From Ophiodon elongatus (taxonomy: Eukaryota > Chordata > Actinopteri > Perciformes > Hexagrammidae): DNA of 64,000 nt. Positions 1 through 13,254 of the stretch are shown here, piece by piece. Each line of letters opens with the position of its first letter. The first letter of the stretch is position 1. Both the position numbers and the translations under genes were made by a program. Below the pieces are notes generated by a model. It was given only the letters and a program-made list of their open reading frames with translations. It did no database searches and was not told the origin of the DNA. The stretch lies in the NCBI GenBank assembly GCA_016806645.1, contig JACSYO010000570.1, positions 2,991,001 through 3,055,000 of the forward strand, in the 5' to 3' direction.

Positions 1-1697
1 ATTTTTCCTCTTCCTAAGATCCACGTGTTTGTTATTAGAGTTTGGAGGCCAATACGGTGGAATGAGAGTGGAACTAGTGTTCTTTAACACTTTGTATCTT
101 CAGACAAACCAACGTGTGTGTTGCTTTATTATGGTTGAGAGTTGATGATATCTGGGACTCTGGTCAGTACAACATGTGCAACCTCCATCTGGCATGCCTT
201 CCACTCCACTGCAGCTAGAAAAACACATTGGGAGGTCAATTTAGGTCAGGCCCTGAAAATATAATATATCTCTCATTTAAGCAACGCATTCATCACTCAT
301 GTCAAAATACACAAAGAACATTTGATTCCACACAGCGTAATGTGTTTTTAAAAAAAAACCTATTCTTTCCTCTACATCATAGTGGACTAGCTCACTCCTC
401 AGGACACTTTAGCTGTCAGTGTAATTGGTATAAGTGCAGTGTGCATTGACTGTAGAGACATTGGCACAGAGTCAACCACTCTTTTAGTTGATTTGAGATT
501 TTTATTGTCCGTTGACAAGGATTGGGGATCTGAGTATTGCCTAGTTAAGTAGTATGACAGACGATTGCTGTGAAGACCAGTAAATGCACAGTTTTCTCCA
601 TGCAGCCATGCACGATCAAAGAGAACCAACTGCCAGCCCGCCAGCCCATCTTCCTCGTTAGGGCACCTCTGTACCACAAAACGTATATGGAGTATTATTA
701 GCAACTTCTATGTTGACTTCTCTAGGTCACAAATTAAAGCAAAAACATGAAGAAATGAGTGAAGAAACGTAACAAATGTAAAAGCTTCCATACTGCACTT
801 GGAGTAGAAAAAGCACAAGTGTAAAAATAACATTAACGATGGTTTCATTCCATTGGGGCTCATTAAACTGTGCCAGTAAGACCTGTCCTGGTGAATGTGA
901 ATAAAATGCAGCTGTTGTTCATGTTATTAAATAGACCTGTGTACTCTTTGGGCTATTCCAGACCTATTATTGGGGCGTGGAGAGCAGGAAATTTAGTCAC
1001 AAACTCGGCTCATTTGGTTAGTGTTTTGCCACGTTACGATGGTGACTGTGTCAGCCGAGACTCGGCTGAGAGGCTGGACGGGCTACACATTGGTCCCCAA
1101 CAGATTGAGGCTTGTCGTTTTTCACGAAGAAAATTATGTCGTTGGGAAGGAGGTTGAATGTAAGAATGTAAACAAACAATGATGTGTGCCAAATACTGGC
1201 TGTCTTGTGTTTGGAAAATCCTAAAAAAGAAAAAACAAACAATTGTCACCTGTCCTCTGTTTATAAGGAAAAAAAACTTCCTCAGGTCAGAAATTTGAAT
1301 ACAAATTTTGGACCCCATTTAGACTTTGTGTACCATGGGCAGATTTGATAGCTATTGCATATAAATAAAGATAAGTGTGAATGTAGAAGCAAGACAAAGG
1401 TGTTATTGCATCCAGCACTCCACAACTGATACGAAATATTCACCACCTGAGTGCAAGTAAGCGGTCTGTGAAAAAAAGAAAAGCCTCTACAGGGCCTGTT
1501 TCCTTGAATAACGGCAGCTGAAGTTAAAATTACACATTAGCCGTTATTTTCCCTGTCTCAGTAAATGACACAATTTCAGCAATTTAATGAGTTCACGCTA
1601 CTACTGTTCAGCTGGTTTTCACTCAAAGCAATAATTGATTTGAGTTTGAAAGACAACTGTGGCAACATATTGAACAGGAAACCGGACAACGTGATAT

Positions 1698-1702
<5 letters not shown>

Positions 1703-1754
<52 letters not shown>

Positions 1755-1756
1755 TT
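1703..1756. repeat. (CT)n microsatellite
   Basis: A CT tract of about 54 bp with one TTT interruption near 1738-1740. Confidence 0.95.
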
Positions 1757-2046
1757 CTAATTCAAACTCAAACAAGCCTTATTGGCATGAATATTAAAGC
1801 TACATTATTGCCAAGGCTGAATTACAAATTATTGAATAAATACATTTTACACCAGAAAACCAATGTCTGTCTTCCTCTCTTACTCACACACACATTGTTA
1901 CAGTTTCATTTGGGTTCAGTCTTGTGTGTTACTGTAATGACTCACTAGATTTCAGAGGTCGGTCCTCTGCATTAGTTATATCTGATGATGATAATGTTCT
2001 TTCACATAAAAGGTTGAAGGAGTTTGTTTAAGATGTCTTCACATCT

Positions 2047-2077
2047 ATCCATCCATCCATCCATCCATCCATCCATC
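2047..2077. repeat. (ATCC)n microsatellite
   Basis: About 7.5 uninterrupted ATCC units. Confidence 0.95.
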
Positions 2078-2792
2078 TGGTTTTGCCTTGACGTGACACT
2101 TTCTCTTAGAGCACAATATCCTTCTCTTCGATTGGTGTGTTACACTTGAAGAAATACATACATTTTATCGTATCGCCATTATCGTAGCAGGTCTGTATTC
2201 AAGCACTCATTGTTCCTGGAAGTGTAATCTGTGCTTCTTAATTTAACCTGATTCTTTGGTTTGGCTTCTATTGAACCAACCGGTTTTCTCAAACAAGAGA
2301 GAATGAAGGGCTTCCCTTGAAATAACCTACCAGCTAAACAATATCACTGTCTAGTGCCAATTGTGCACATTTCATGTTCTGAATGCTTCATTAATCTGTT
2401 ACTTCTGGCAATCATGGAGATACAATTTGGATTATTATTCTGTGAGCCTATATTATAAAATAATGCATATTTGATTTAAATCTGAGCGTGCACTTCAATC
2501 TGTAAAGTTGAGAAACAAAGTCAAAGTATATGGACTTAAAAATAAATGATCAAAGAAATCCTAATTTGGACTTTTAAAGCAAACTTGACTGATTCAAACA
2601 GTCCTTATGAACAGCCAGTGAAGTCCTTAAATGACAAGTCAAGGTCCAATTTTGTATTGTCTCTGTGCTGCATCTGTTTAAGTCTGACCATTTCATGGTC
2701 ATCAGAGTGAAACCAACAAAGGCATTTGAGCCCGCCACACTAAGGACAAATGAGACAATCCTGAACGTATACCAAGTTGACTTTCCCTTTTA

Positions 2793-3095
2793 TTATTTTT
2801 TTAAAGCTGCCACCCACTTCTCTCTGGTGGACTTTGTGGTATCCTGTCCGGTTTTCTGCATTTCCTCCCGACTTGCACAAAACCCGTGATGGAGTTGGTC
2901 CATAATGACCAGCTCAAGGTCAGCGATGGAGATCTCCTCATAGAGGCCGATCAGTTTCAGTTTCACTGTTATATTTTCTGTTGAGTGGTCCTGCCACTGT
3001 GGGTCGAGAGATGGTTTTGTCACCGGTAACGGCTGTGTGAGCGCCAATGTGCTTTGCTGTGGCGTTTCGCTAGCCATTGGGACACACACACGCAC
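2793..3095 (-). other. Unassigned 100-codon open frame
   Basis: A minus-strand frame from ATG (3093-3095) to a TAA directly overlapping an AATAAA-like run. The inferred protein is hydrophilic, with a stretch like LKLIGLYEEISIADLELVI in the middle. I do not recognise a family. It lies just downstream, on the same strand, of a degraded hAT-like segment and may be part of the same insertion. Confidence 0.2.
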
Positions 3096-3129
3096 TTCTC
3101 AATAACTTGTAAATGGAGTGGTGATTTCC

Positions 3130-3789
3130 AAAGATCACATTGGAATTATCTGCTGCACAGGCTGTAACATGTCTTTGATCCAGGTCATGCTTTCACACAG
3201 GCAGACACAGAAATATCTCACGCACACTGGAAAACATTTTCTATTTCCCTTGTCTTAGGAATATGTGGCCACGTAGATCATCCAAAATATCCTGCGCAGT
3301 CTTTGGTCCAAAATCATCTCAGCTTTTGGTCTTCACAAGTGCATCTTCTTTACAACATTTGAGTCAAGAAGCAAAGCACCTTTGAACATCACAAGACAGT
3401 TGATGCTGTTGTAGTTCGTGTTTAACCTTATGGTACCCATACATGGCTTCACTTGCAGTGATTTTGTCATTTTCCACAGTAGTTGTCACCAGGAATGCAC
3501 CTATATGGCTTTCACTTTTAGCTAGTGTGGCCTTCTTGTGCAGTTCTGTGAAAAACATGCTGTGTTGGGTTATTCTCACCTCCATGGCCAATTGAAGAAT
3601 TCCCAACAGCATTCTGTCGAGTAACTGCTGATGGGCCCACATCTTTTTTTGCTTCCTGTTGTTTGTTGTAGCTGCATAATCTTCTTTTCTGCAGGTTAAT
3701 CCACATTTGCACGTCATGCAGACTGAACAACAACAGACACAACTAAATCTTTGTTTTTTTGTTGCAGGAATTGTCGCATTTATACACAA
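3130..3789 (-). pseudogene. Degraded hAT-like transposase remnant
   Basis: On the minus strand, an open stretch (3364-3789) carries SESHIGAFLV and ASEAMYGYHKVKHEL. It is followed in frame-shifted continuation by RPKAEMIL and then AADNSNVIFGNHHSIYKLL. The order and spacing recall the central part of hAT-type transposases (an HH/YH...K segment, a conserved RTKAE motif, then a D-N-x-N-x-x-FGG segment). There are stops and frame changes between the pieces. The assignment rests on remembered motif order only. Confidence 0.35.
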
Positions 3790-6700
3790 GTGATGCGCAT
3801 AAGGGGACCTGTGATTGGATGACAGGTGATCTCACCCGTAACATGATCACCAAGCGTTTTAATTTGTACTCCTGTTGTACGAGTAAAAGCCTGGATCTCA
3901 TGATCTCTCAGCCAGCTCTGAAACAAAAACAATGCCTGAGTCTCAGCCAGTTCGGTTGGCTGCCTTTTTCTTTTGATCATGCAGGGTTTTTTTCGTGCTT
4001 GTAGGCATAACTACTAATGTGTGTTTGCTATTATCTGATGATTTAACTCATGTACACATCCTTGGGCTGAACATGAGGTGATGAAGCTCTCCTTGAGCCT
4101 GCAGGCATGAGCATGTGTTTGCAGCACGCTATTAATACAAATGGCTGAATACTGTTGCGCCCTTTATTATGCAAACTTTGAAGTGCCTTCCACATCTGTA
4201 TGAAATGAAAAGCTGTGTCTGATAGTTGGTTCAGTAGAGGAGTCTCGCAAAACAAATGAGACAACACTGTGGAATTTGTTTGTTTAGTCAGGATGCTCCA
4301 GTGTCTTCCGATTTTCCAATTTCAAGGACTGCTGATTTGCCACGTTTACTTATTTTGCAGAGTTGAAGAGATGACTGAAAGACAAGAAAACAATGCTGAT
4401 TCAATACTTACTGTAGCAGGGACATGGATCCCATGTCATTGAGAGCTTCCTGATGTAGCCCCTGATCTCAGCGCGCTACTCATACAGTATTTCTCTTTTC
4501 TTTGGTATCCACACCTGATTAGTCATACCGCTTCATCTGATACAACATCTCCTGAGGGTCAAGATAGCCTTTTACAATCTGCTGCAGGTTGCCTGAAATG
4601 CTTGATTGCATATCTGTATCATAATATTATCAGAAATTGCTGAACTCACACTGTATAAAGGTGAAGGAGCTCTTTGCAAATGTTGTTCGCCCTGGGAGCA
4701 ATTGATACTAACACACTTTTCCTGCAGGGCCACAATTGGTCAACATGGCTGACATGGGATGTAAGCTTGAGAGAGAAAGAGATCAAGGAAAGGATATGGA
4801 GAGAGAAATAAGGTTGCATCAGCTCAGTGTTTGTAAATGTTTGAGTGAGTGAGAGCTTTGTGAATTCCCCCTGGGAGAATAAATGGTAAGGTTTTGTATT
4901 GGGTTACTTTGAAAAGTGTGCTTTCTTGTGCCAGCATGCAGGAATATGTCAAGCATGGAAGAGATAAGAAGTACAAGAACAGTTTCTAAATAGAAATACA
5001 ACTGAAATACCCTCCAAGGAATACATTTAGTATTTGATTTTGATTTTATTCCTTGAAAACAACAGTGTATTCTCTATAAAAGACCTCACCCTCGCTGTAC
5101 GGAAAATGCACTCAGAAATGGATCAGTTACTGTGGCTGCAGCTATGTCTGGGAGTCTGTTCCTTGGAAGAACTGTAATAGTTCTACCATAATGTATGACT
5201 GTACCATTCCCAGATGGCATTTGTACCCCACACGTAAACAAAGGTTTTATTTTATTTTATTATGATGAAAGGCCATCATTTTGTCCTTATCTGAGCTATT
5301 GATGAATTATTAAAGAAATTCAAAACCAGTCCAGACATTAGTCAGCAGATCAGGTTCACGTAATAATCCTCTGACAGACTATTGAGTTGGGCCTCCATGT
5401 GACCCTGGAAGGATTACAAAAAGCAGCTAGTTATTTGTAGGCAGCCACTTCCAGAAAGGATTTTTGTTGAGGCATGCAGGGTCAGCCTTCTTGAATTATT
5501 TTATGCCACATTCATTTGTTTAATCTAGTGGGGAAAAACTGGCATTACAGTAAGCCCTCATTCTTGAGAGGTAACTGATCTTTTTCTTTGAAAGTTTATT
5601 AATGGAGCTCTGTGGTGTACCAGTCACACAGTAAGTACACTAAGTATATTATCTGGTTATAGTATGTGACACGGAAAAGACACAATTCCCATCATCCTCT
5701 TTTTCCTGGGTACTACTCTCCCTAGACACATGGTCAGGATGTGCTGTATTCCAGTTACATCTGATGACAGAGCAGGATAACCTGACCTCACGCATGAAAC
5801 AGGATACTATCTGTGGCATCCTGCATATTCGCATACATAATATTTACACACAAATACAGAAAAACACACACACTCAGTAACAGAATCATGCACACAAGAG
5901 TTTGCAACTAAATGCATCATATCTTTCTCCAATATTCCTCTGTTTTTTCAGACACTTGAGACATGTTGCACTGACATCTGTATGTTTCTGTGTTGTCCAG
6001 ATCAAACTTACTCCCTTTAAAAATTCCATAGAAAAATAAATAGAGAAATAGCCAAGTGAAGTGAACCAAAATCTAAGAGACCATAAAACAACAAATGGGG
6101 AGAGGAAAAATGTTTAGAGTGAAAGCTGAAAGCTGAAAAGCACTGATAGAAAACAAGATAAGGGAAAAGGGGAATGTGGATAGATGGTTAAAGGGCCTTA
6201 TTGTGCCCAATTTGTGTGTGATCGCAGAAGCAAGAAAGATCTGTGTAGAGACTCATCAGTGGACACAAGCACTTGAAGGAAAATACCATTGCTAAAATAG
6301 AAAGTTGAAGGAAACAACCATTTGAAAAAACTGAGTTACATGTTTGTATAGCATTGGCCATCATTTCTTTCAGATATAACAATATTATACCCAACAACTT
6401 TTGTTGAGTTTGCCAAGCCAAGCCCCCCTTAGTTTCTGTTGCTAGGCCTGTTCTGTACAGTTTACATTGCACTACTTTACAAGGGTTTTAACTTATCCAC
6501 TATCATAGTGCCACAATGCAACACAAAAAGTAGTGCCCATGGCACACTTTCTGCTAATAATCCCACAATGCAATGTACTCCATTTCACAGGTCAGAAAAT
6601 TACATTATATCGCTATACAGCGGCACCAGGAGTTTTGAAGACGGGGAATGTAGACGTGTTTTAAATATTAAGGTTTTAGCAAAAACACGTGTTTGAGAAG

Positions 6701-6887
6701 CATACGATTTTAATGAGATTTGGATTATACTGCACAAGTTTTATGAGAGTTTTTAAATGGATTTTTGATGTAGTTTTGCTGTTGTTAAACACACACCCTA
6801 TTTAAAAATGATCACAAATTCAAGGTAACATGGAGTTATTATTGATATTGTAGTATATTTTGCTCTGTAATGCATGAAGATAACATA
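3790..6887. other. Gene-poor intergenic DNA
   Basis: AT-rich. A short AATTCCCCCTGGGAGAATAAA near 4,864-4,885 resembles the tail of an L2-like LINE. Nothing else is recognised. Confidence 0.5.
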
Positions 6888-7253
6888 TGTGAAGGGGCCC
6901 GTGACTTTGGAATGTCGGATCCATTGCTGTTGTTACACATGGGATAATCGTTAGGTACCCCCGCTGGGCAATGCTCCTTGACCTGGAGGATGGAGGAGTA
7001 GCTGTGCCTATGTCCGAAACATGTCTTTCATTGGGGGCCCTCTTTATGACGTCATTATATACTCAAGTCTGGGGCGTAAACAACAACCATATATAAGTGA
7101 TCGGGAGATCCCCGACGGTTAGAGTTCTGTTCGACTTTGGGACTCTCCGGGTGTTCATGTCGCCCGTCTTGACATATGTTGCTTGTTTGTAATAAACTTC
7201 ATTATACCAGCAAGAACAGTGTCCGCGGAGATTCCTTCATCATCACTCCAACA
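6888..7253 (+). mobile_element. Solo LTR of a retrotransposon
   Basis: A GC-richer 366-bp block beginning TGTGAAGGGGCCCG and ending CTCCAACA (TG...CA). It contains a TATA box TATATAAG at 7090-7097 and a poly(A) signal AATAAA at 7191-7196, in the order U3-R-U5. No gag/pol frames are adjacent and no second copy is in the window, so it is a solo LTR. A clear target duplication was not found, so the exact ends are approximate. Ty3/gypsy-type is likely but not proven. Confidence 0.65.
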
Positions 7254-8599
7254 TCACTGTCGCTTGAAATTTACAACAATATCCAAATGATAATTTTGGG
7301 GGTGACATATTCCTTTATTGGCTCTTATTATCAGTGTTCCTTTGTTTCTTTCTGGTATGTGAGACAATGTGAATACTTTGACTGCCAAGCTGTGCAACAT
7401 GTAGATGCCCACTCATAGTGAGGGCTGGGAAGATGAACTAGTGTGATAATTTCATGACCTGTGCTGCTAAGATAAAACACAAGTTGTAAAATTGTGAAAG
7501 TGTATGTGGTTTCATGAAAGAAACACTGGGTTTAACATTACTCATTGTCTCCACCTGAGAACTGTGAGGACATTTGTTAAGAAGGTAGGAGGTGGAAGTT
7601 ATTAAGAATCCAGACAGTTTCAAACTAATGACTAGAGACCATCTTGCGATTGGATCAAAGTGCGAGGGCCAATGGGCCCTTCCCAACTTCTTACACCCCA
7701 ACTTCCAGTGCCCCTGCTCGGACTACACCCATCTTCAAACTCAGCCTTAATTTTGATCTCAACTACACATTTGTAAAATGTTGTGACTGCATCTTGCACG
7801 TTTGGGACGCTATCGTGGTCACAAAATCTTTCTGTAAAAGTAAAAAATCAAATTCAAGATATTTCTTTGTCATATTTGCACTTGAAATATGCTCTATAGA
7901 TCATAGAGCATTGTACTGATTATGACAAAATCACTTCTTTGAACTAAAACTGAGAAAAATTACATCCAAAACAATAAACTTGTATACGATACCCTTTAAT
8001 TGTGTTTTGATTATCAAGAAAAGCTGCTCCTGGTCTTGGCCTCCACTTGACATCTCTGATGATATATTTGTATCTGCTGCAGAGGCAGAGGATTCTAATG
8101 AAGAAATAGAACTTGGTACGTGACAAAGACAGTGGAGATGATTTAATGAGCTTTAATCCAAAGGTTTATAACTATGCCAACCTGTCAGATGAACTCAGTA
8201 TCAGATTGGTGGGTATATCTGATATTAGCTGGAGTGGCACTTTAGAAGATGAATTCAGAAAGAGCAAGCTTACCCTTTTAGAGTTTTAGAGTTTAACAAT
8301 AAATAAGTTTCACATTTGCAAGAATATAACAATACTTTGGCAGGTGTCCTTAAATACACCTTGCTTTTTCTGTATATTCATAACCTCATGTCTCGAGTGT
8401 CTCTTTCTTCCTTTGTCTGCTCGGAATTCATAGTTTAAGGCTGAACTCCACAACTTTGCTTCTATTTTACACTGGTGTAGTATTCTGATTAGTTTGATTA
8501 AATAATGGTAAAGTTGCAGGAACACTTAGTTTTTCTGGAATTTACATTCCCTTTCTTGTTGACAGTGAAATCAGACGATCGGTACTACTCTCATATAGA
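7254..8599. other. Gene-poor intergenic DNA
   Basis: Only short reading frames without recognisable domains. Confidence 0.5.
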
Positions 8600-8830
8600 T
8601 CTATTTAGTATGAAGCAAGGAGACTGTTAGCTTAGCTTACCATAAAGTATGGAACCAGAGGAAAACAGCTAACCTAACACAAGGTCTCTATCAACACACT
8701 TTACACTTCAATTTTTGTACCAATGAAACAAATGGGATATTAATTGTAAATTAGTGAATTTAAAAGATGCCGAGGGGCCGATTTATTTTCCGTTTCAGCA
8801 AAGCCAAGCTGTCTCTGACTGAAAGTAGAC
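8600..8830 (-). repeat. Teleost dispersed repeat, copy 1
   Basis: Contains TTAGCTTAGCTTACCATAAA and GGAACCAGAGGAAAACAGCTA. This is the reverse orientation of a fish repeat also seen near 19,235-19,300 and 28,105-28,260. It is diverged and partial. Confidence 0.55.
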
Positions 8831-11800
8831 AGCGTATGGGGAGTCTTTTGTTCTACATTGTCAACCCATGGTCTCCTCCTACTCATAATTTCTGCTCATA
8901 GATACACTATCTATAAAATCTCAATAAAAAAATATGAATACAAATAGTTATCAAAAACACATGCCAATACAAACACATGATTTGCTCTGAAGGTTTAGTA
9001 CATGCTTGTGCCCCAGCATCTCTTTTCATGTACATCTTATTAGTCATTCATTCTTTACACTTTAAATTTGTCTAAGACATAACTTATGATGTAAAGCAAT
9101 GTAAATTAGTTCTGAATAGTTTTTTCCCGCATGATGACCATTCACTTCCCATCGTACTCCAGCTCGAAGGCCCTGAAGGTGGGAATTTAACTCTTGTGGT
9201 CATCCAGGAATGGGGGGAGGGAAGTCGATTATGGAAAACAGTGGATCACTATTTTTGATACACACAGCCTCTTCTAATCTATTCTATTTCACATCATTCA
9301 ATCACACACACACACGTTAGTGATCATAAATGTGGTCTCGCAGAAAGTCGTGTAAAGGGCGATGTACAGGGTGTAGAGAGTGGGAGGTTTCTTCACACTC
9401 TCTCAAGATGATTTATGAGCTCCAAGTCACCTAATAAATCTCATCCATCTCAGAGCCTTGTCTACTTATCAGTGTCGAAAGACATCACTGCGGTGTATGT
9501 GTTCCAAAGGGCTGAATGGAGACAAACTTAAGACAAAATAATCATAAAAGGGAGTTCACCAAAGACGATGCAATGATATGTTGGAATTTTAGGGGGTAAC
9601 ATGAATTTATTTACTTTATTTGCAGAGGAAGTGGTGCGAAATTCTGCTCTGAAGCCAGACCGCTCTTATGTATGAATGAAAATTGGAAGTAATGCTGTGT
9701 GCAATAAGTACGCCTTTCTTGCTTTTTGCGTGTTATTTGTACACCGTATAATCTGTTCTGACTGCAATGTAAACACATCTACGTAACAATGATACGTTCT
9801 CAACAAATGACAAAAAGACACTTCTGTGGGTGAGTAAAGAGGTGGATTGGTAAAAAAAAAACACAGGACTTGCAACCAGAAGACCAATGTTTGAGCCCGG
9901 TGTCCTTAAGTGTAACTTTTGTGATGTTTGTACTTATGTTTCGATTTCAACGCACTTTAAGCCCAACTACGATATTTCTTCCTAAACCTAACTAAGTGGT
10001 TTTGTTTCTTAAACCTAACTGCGGCCGTTAACATTGTTTAGTTGCCTAAACATAACCATGGCTGTTTCACGGTGTCAAATTAATTTCCTTTCCCTGAAAA
10101 GAAAATTACAAATCACATGCTCGTATATCATAGTAACAGCCAGTATAATGATTTGAAGGTTGGTTCTGTTAACTGTGTCAGGGTTTCTTCAGTTTTAATG
10201 AAATTAGATGCGAGTTGTACTCAAGCTTGTTTTTGCTCCCATCACTAACACTTGTTCTTTACATTGTATGTGAACTTTTGACATTTGCCGCACACCACAA
10301 AATATCAGATGGCTATGAGTATGTAACATCAAATGTAACTTATATATTGAACAGCCTGATGTTAAATCTTTTAAACTTGTCATCACACTGAGCAACCACA
10401 CTTTGATAAGCCAACATACACACAGTAATGTCTGTCTTTAATGTATTAGTCTCACATCATTTTGCAAGACTGCTCTTGAATCAATTGCGATCAACAAAAG
10501 AAAAAGCATGACCCCTTAAAGCGACCAAAAAAGCACAATATCAAAACAGCATTCAAAACAATACCACCATAAAAGCTAAAGTAAGTAACAAAACACTGTT
10601 ACAAAACCGAAAACTACTAAGAAATCTCTAATGAGATCTTCTCGAAATTACCTTCACATACAACTAATTATCAACAGAAAATATGTTTTAAGAGAAACGT
10701 AATGCCACCCCAGTTACTTTGTCTAAATTCACATAATGAAGAAACAATGAAATATTTGCCAAGTTGAAAAATGACGATGCTGATCACATTATCTGCTAAA
10801 TGTTCACTGACAGTGTAATCGATTTATTTTCCCTCCAATATCCAATTATTAACTCAAGCATGATAACACTTTTAAATGATAATGCTGAAGCACTCACTTC
10901 ACTTCACTTCACTGGTTAACTTAGGGAAAGATATGGGTCTTGAATACATTTTGAAAAAAACATTTGACACAAAGCAAAAATGTATTTTGTTGCCTCAACC
11001 TAACCACAAGCAGAACTTTATAAATGGGATTTCCAGATGGCATTTTGTCTTACACAAGTTTTACACATTAAAATTACCTGGAGGTGGAGGTGACTAAACT
11101 AAAGAGGTGGAGCACTGGAAATCCCTAACCTTGAACAGTTGACACAGTTTCACTTACGTGAAAAAGAACATTTAATATTAACATGTTATATATTAATATA
11201 TATCATTTAAACACTGAATTACATAATACTTATCCGTCATACATATACACTGTCTTAAATTAAAAGATGTATTAGAAATCTTGAAACTTGAAACTTGGAA
11301 ACTTTCTATCTTATGTCAAATGGTCAAGTCACATTCTAATGTAAGTCGTCTTGATGAAATGTAACGATGGACAGGGGCAGGAAAAAGGAAGTACCATTAT
11401 CAGTCTGTGGCCATAGGGCTGATTGTCTGACCTCTGACATTGACCAATAACCATTTGTCTTTCTGTCTAAGCCAATATCTTTTTCAGCAACACTAGCATG
11501 AATATTATAACATTCAGCAACAAAATCCCCGATGGCTTTGAAAAGTGAAAAAAGCTTTGGAAAATAAAAATGAAAGTCATGTATTATCACAGTTTTCTGA
11601 ATAAAAGTAATACTGACACACACACACACACTTAGTCAAACAACTGCAGCCCTTCTAAAGGCGTGTCAAAAAGTATAAAAATAGAGGGGCGCAGACGGCT
11701 GTGACCCCATGGCGACGTAACATAGTAACAGAGCCAGAGAAACCTTCAGTATGGGGAACAACCAGTTGCCAAAAAGGGCTCATTCGCTTATAGTGACTAT

Positions 11801-11871
11801 TTTCTACAGTTATCTAATCTAATGCTTTTATTGTATGTTCCATGTGTATTTCATGTTTTTGTGGACTGCTT
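8831..11871. other. Gene-poor intergenic DNA
   Basis: AT-rich. The stretch 9,865-10,075 (ACTTGCAACCAGAAGACCAA, then CCTAAACCTAACTAAGTGG-type repeats) resembles a dispersed repeat, part of which recurs near 21,400-21,600. A short CA tract lies at 11,616-11,631. No gene recognised. Confidence 0.5.
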
Positions 11872-11875
11872 TTAA

Positions 11876-12456
11876 CCCTAGAACACTAATGTAACAATTA
11901 GTAACACCATCACTAACGTCGGGTATATTTTACCCAATATAATGTACCCGATAAAAAAATACTTCTCATCAAAATATATTAAAATACAACAATACAAGGC
12001 AAATTGAAGTACTCTTCTTTTATTTCCCCCTATACAACGTCTCATAAAATGAAAAAAAAAGTTATCATGGGGGAACCCTATAAAAGGCTCTCAGATTTGT
12101 GAAAAAGAAGGGAATCGTGAATGAACAATTCCTAAAAAATAATAATAATGGAGCTGGGAACTTCTTCTTCAGTCCACCCATTCCTGGGACATGTCGGCCT
12201 TGTCCGGTGAAGGCACAGTCTCCCTCCACCTGCAAATATTTGACCCTCAATCACTAACATCGGGTGAAAATCATCCAAACACCTGCCTGTTGAAAAAAAC
12301 AGGGATGGGAGCAGGGAAACACACCTACCTTCGGTGACGTCAGTGAGCATACTGAAGCTACCCAAAGACCCACACAACTCAGACAGCAGCAACACAATGC
12401 AAATCACATGACCACAATCGCATGGGTGAAAATCACCAGACGTTAGTGTTCTAGGG
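11876..12456. mobile_element. Non-autonomous piggyBac-type element (MITE)
   Basis: A 581-bp element bounded by TTAA on both sides (11872-11875 and 12457-12460). Its terminal inverted repeats are CCCTAGAACACTAATGT and, inverted, CCCTAGAACACTAACGT (16 of 17 match). CCCTAGAA next to TTAA is the hallmark of piggyBac ends. Subterminal copies of CACTAACGTCGGGT-like sequence occur near 11,911 and 12,252. It has no transposase frame, so it would depend on an enzyme supplied elsewhere. Confidence 0.88.
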
Positions 12457-12574
12457 TTAAAAAAAAATCTGCTCATGCCAAAGATTGACATTTCCAGCAA
12501 ATTGAGTCAGACCGTTTGTCTGTCCTTACATTATAAATCAATGCATCTCCACTCCTTCATAGTGAAAGAGTGTG

Positions 12575-13075
12575 TAGCCCCCAGAGACTGGTGAATATAA
12601 TCGGCGTAGCCAATGATCAAATTAACTCCCCAACCACGTAACAGAACATAGGCATAGTCACAGGCAGCTCTTGTTGAGTCACATCACGTCCGGATTGGCA
12701 GTGAACACCAATAGTGATATATGTGACAGGCATGTTTAATTCAATTCAACTTTACTTCAGACACATGGGTCAATAAAAAAATAAATAATGATAACAAAAT
12801 GATAATACATAAAAACAATATGTTTACTGTTTCATCTTAAACCTAACAACTCATATAAACTGTTGGGCTTTAAATAGATTTTACATTTTGTAGACTGAAT
12901 TTACAGTTTGTAGCGATCCTGCCGCTCAGTGAGACTCAGTTGTAGCCTTTGGTTTCCCATGAAAAATGGCAATCTTGATCTATTCAAAAGAGTCCAGAGT
13001 CCAGACTGTGGGAGACTGCTGCTCCGATGAGGCAAGGGTCCCTCAGTCAAATTAATTGGGGTAGTTGCAATGTTC
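12575..13075. repeat. Block X, copy A of local duplication
   Basis: Similar in order to 17,010-17,530: shared strings include the CCAGAGA start, GTAGCCAA, GGCATAGTCA, GCAGCTCTTGTT, TTGGGCTTTAAA, ACATTTTGTAGACTG, GGCAATCTTGAT and ACGAGGCAA-like pieces. Identity is moderate, so the duplication is not recent. Copy A carries an extra 81-bp LINE tail at 12739-12819. Confidence 0.75.
12739..12819 (-). mobile_element. Short LINE-tail insertion with target duplication
   Basis: On the minus strand this ends AAAGTTGAATTGAATT, a typical fish LINE/SINE 3' tail. It is flanked by the direct repeat ATGTTTA (12732-12738 and 12820-12826). The homologous block at 17,150-17,175 lacks the insert and has a single copy of the site, which supports a real insertion. 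Confidence 0.75.
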
Positions 13076-13254
13076 TCTCATTTGAGAGCCTTTTGGAACA
13101 CGGGTTGTCAGAGGCTGATTTAGCCATCAGTCATTACTCAAGAGTGTCGTTAGTCAAATGAGTCATTAGTGTCGTTAGTCATACAAATTGCTAATCACTT
13201 GGTTGTTAGTCATTCAAGTTAACATCAACCACAGTAGTTTCCCAAATCTAACTA

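Larger units (their letters stand above)
1..2792. other. Gene-poor intergenic DNA
   Basis: AT-rich sequence with two microsatellites (1703-1756 and 2047-2077). The reading frames present are short and lack recognisable domains or convincing splice-linked partners. Confidence 0.6.

Noticed and set aside
1703..2077. Repeat arrays as a possible CRISPR
   Set aside because: Simple (CT)n and (ATCC)n microsatellites without spacers, in a vertebrate sequence.
9865..9910. tRNA-like B box (GTTTGAGCCC) suggesting a tRNA or tRNA-SINE
   Set aside because: No matching A box or cloverleaf at the right spacing. At most a SINE relic inside a dispersed repeat.
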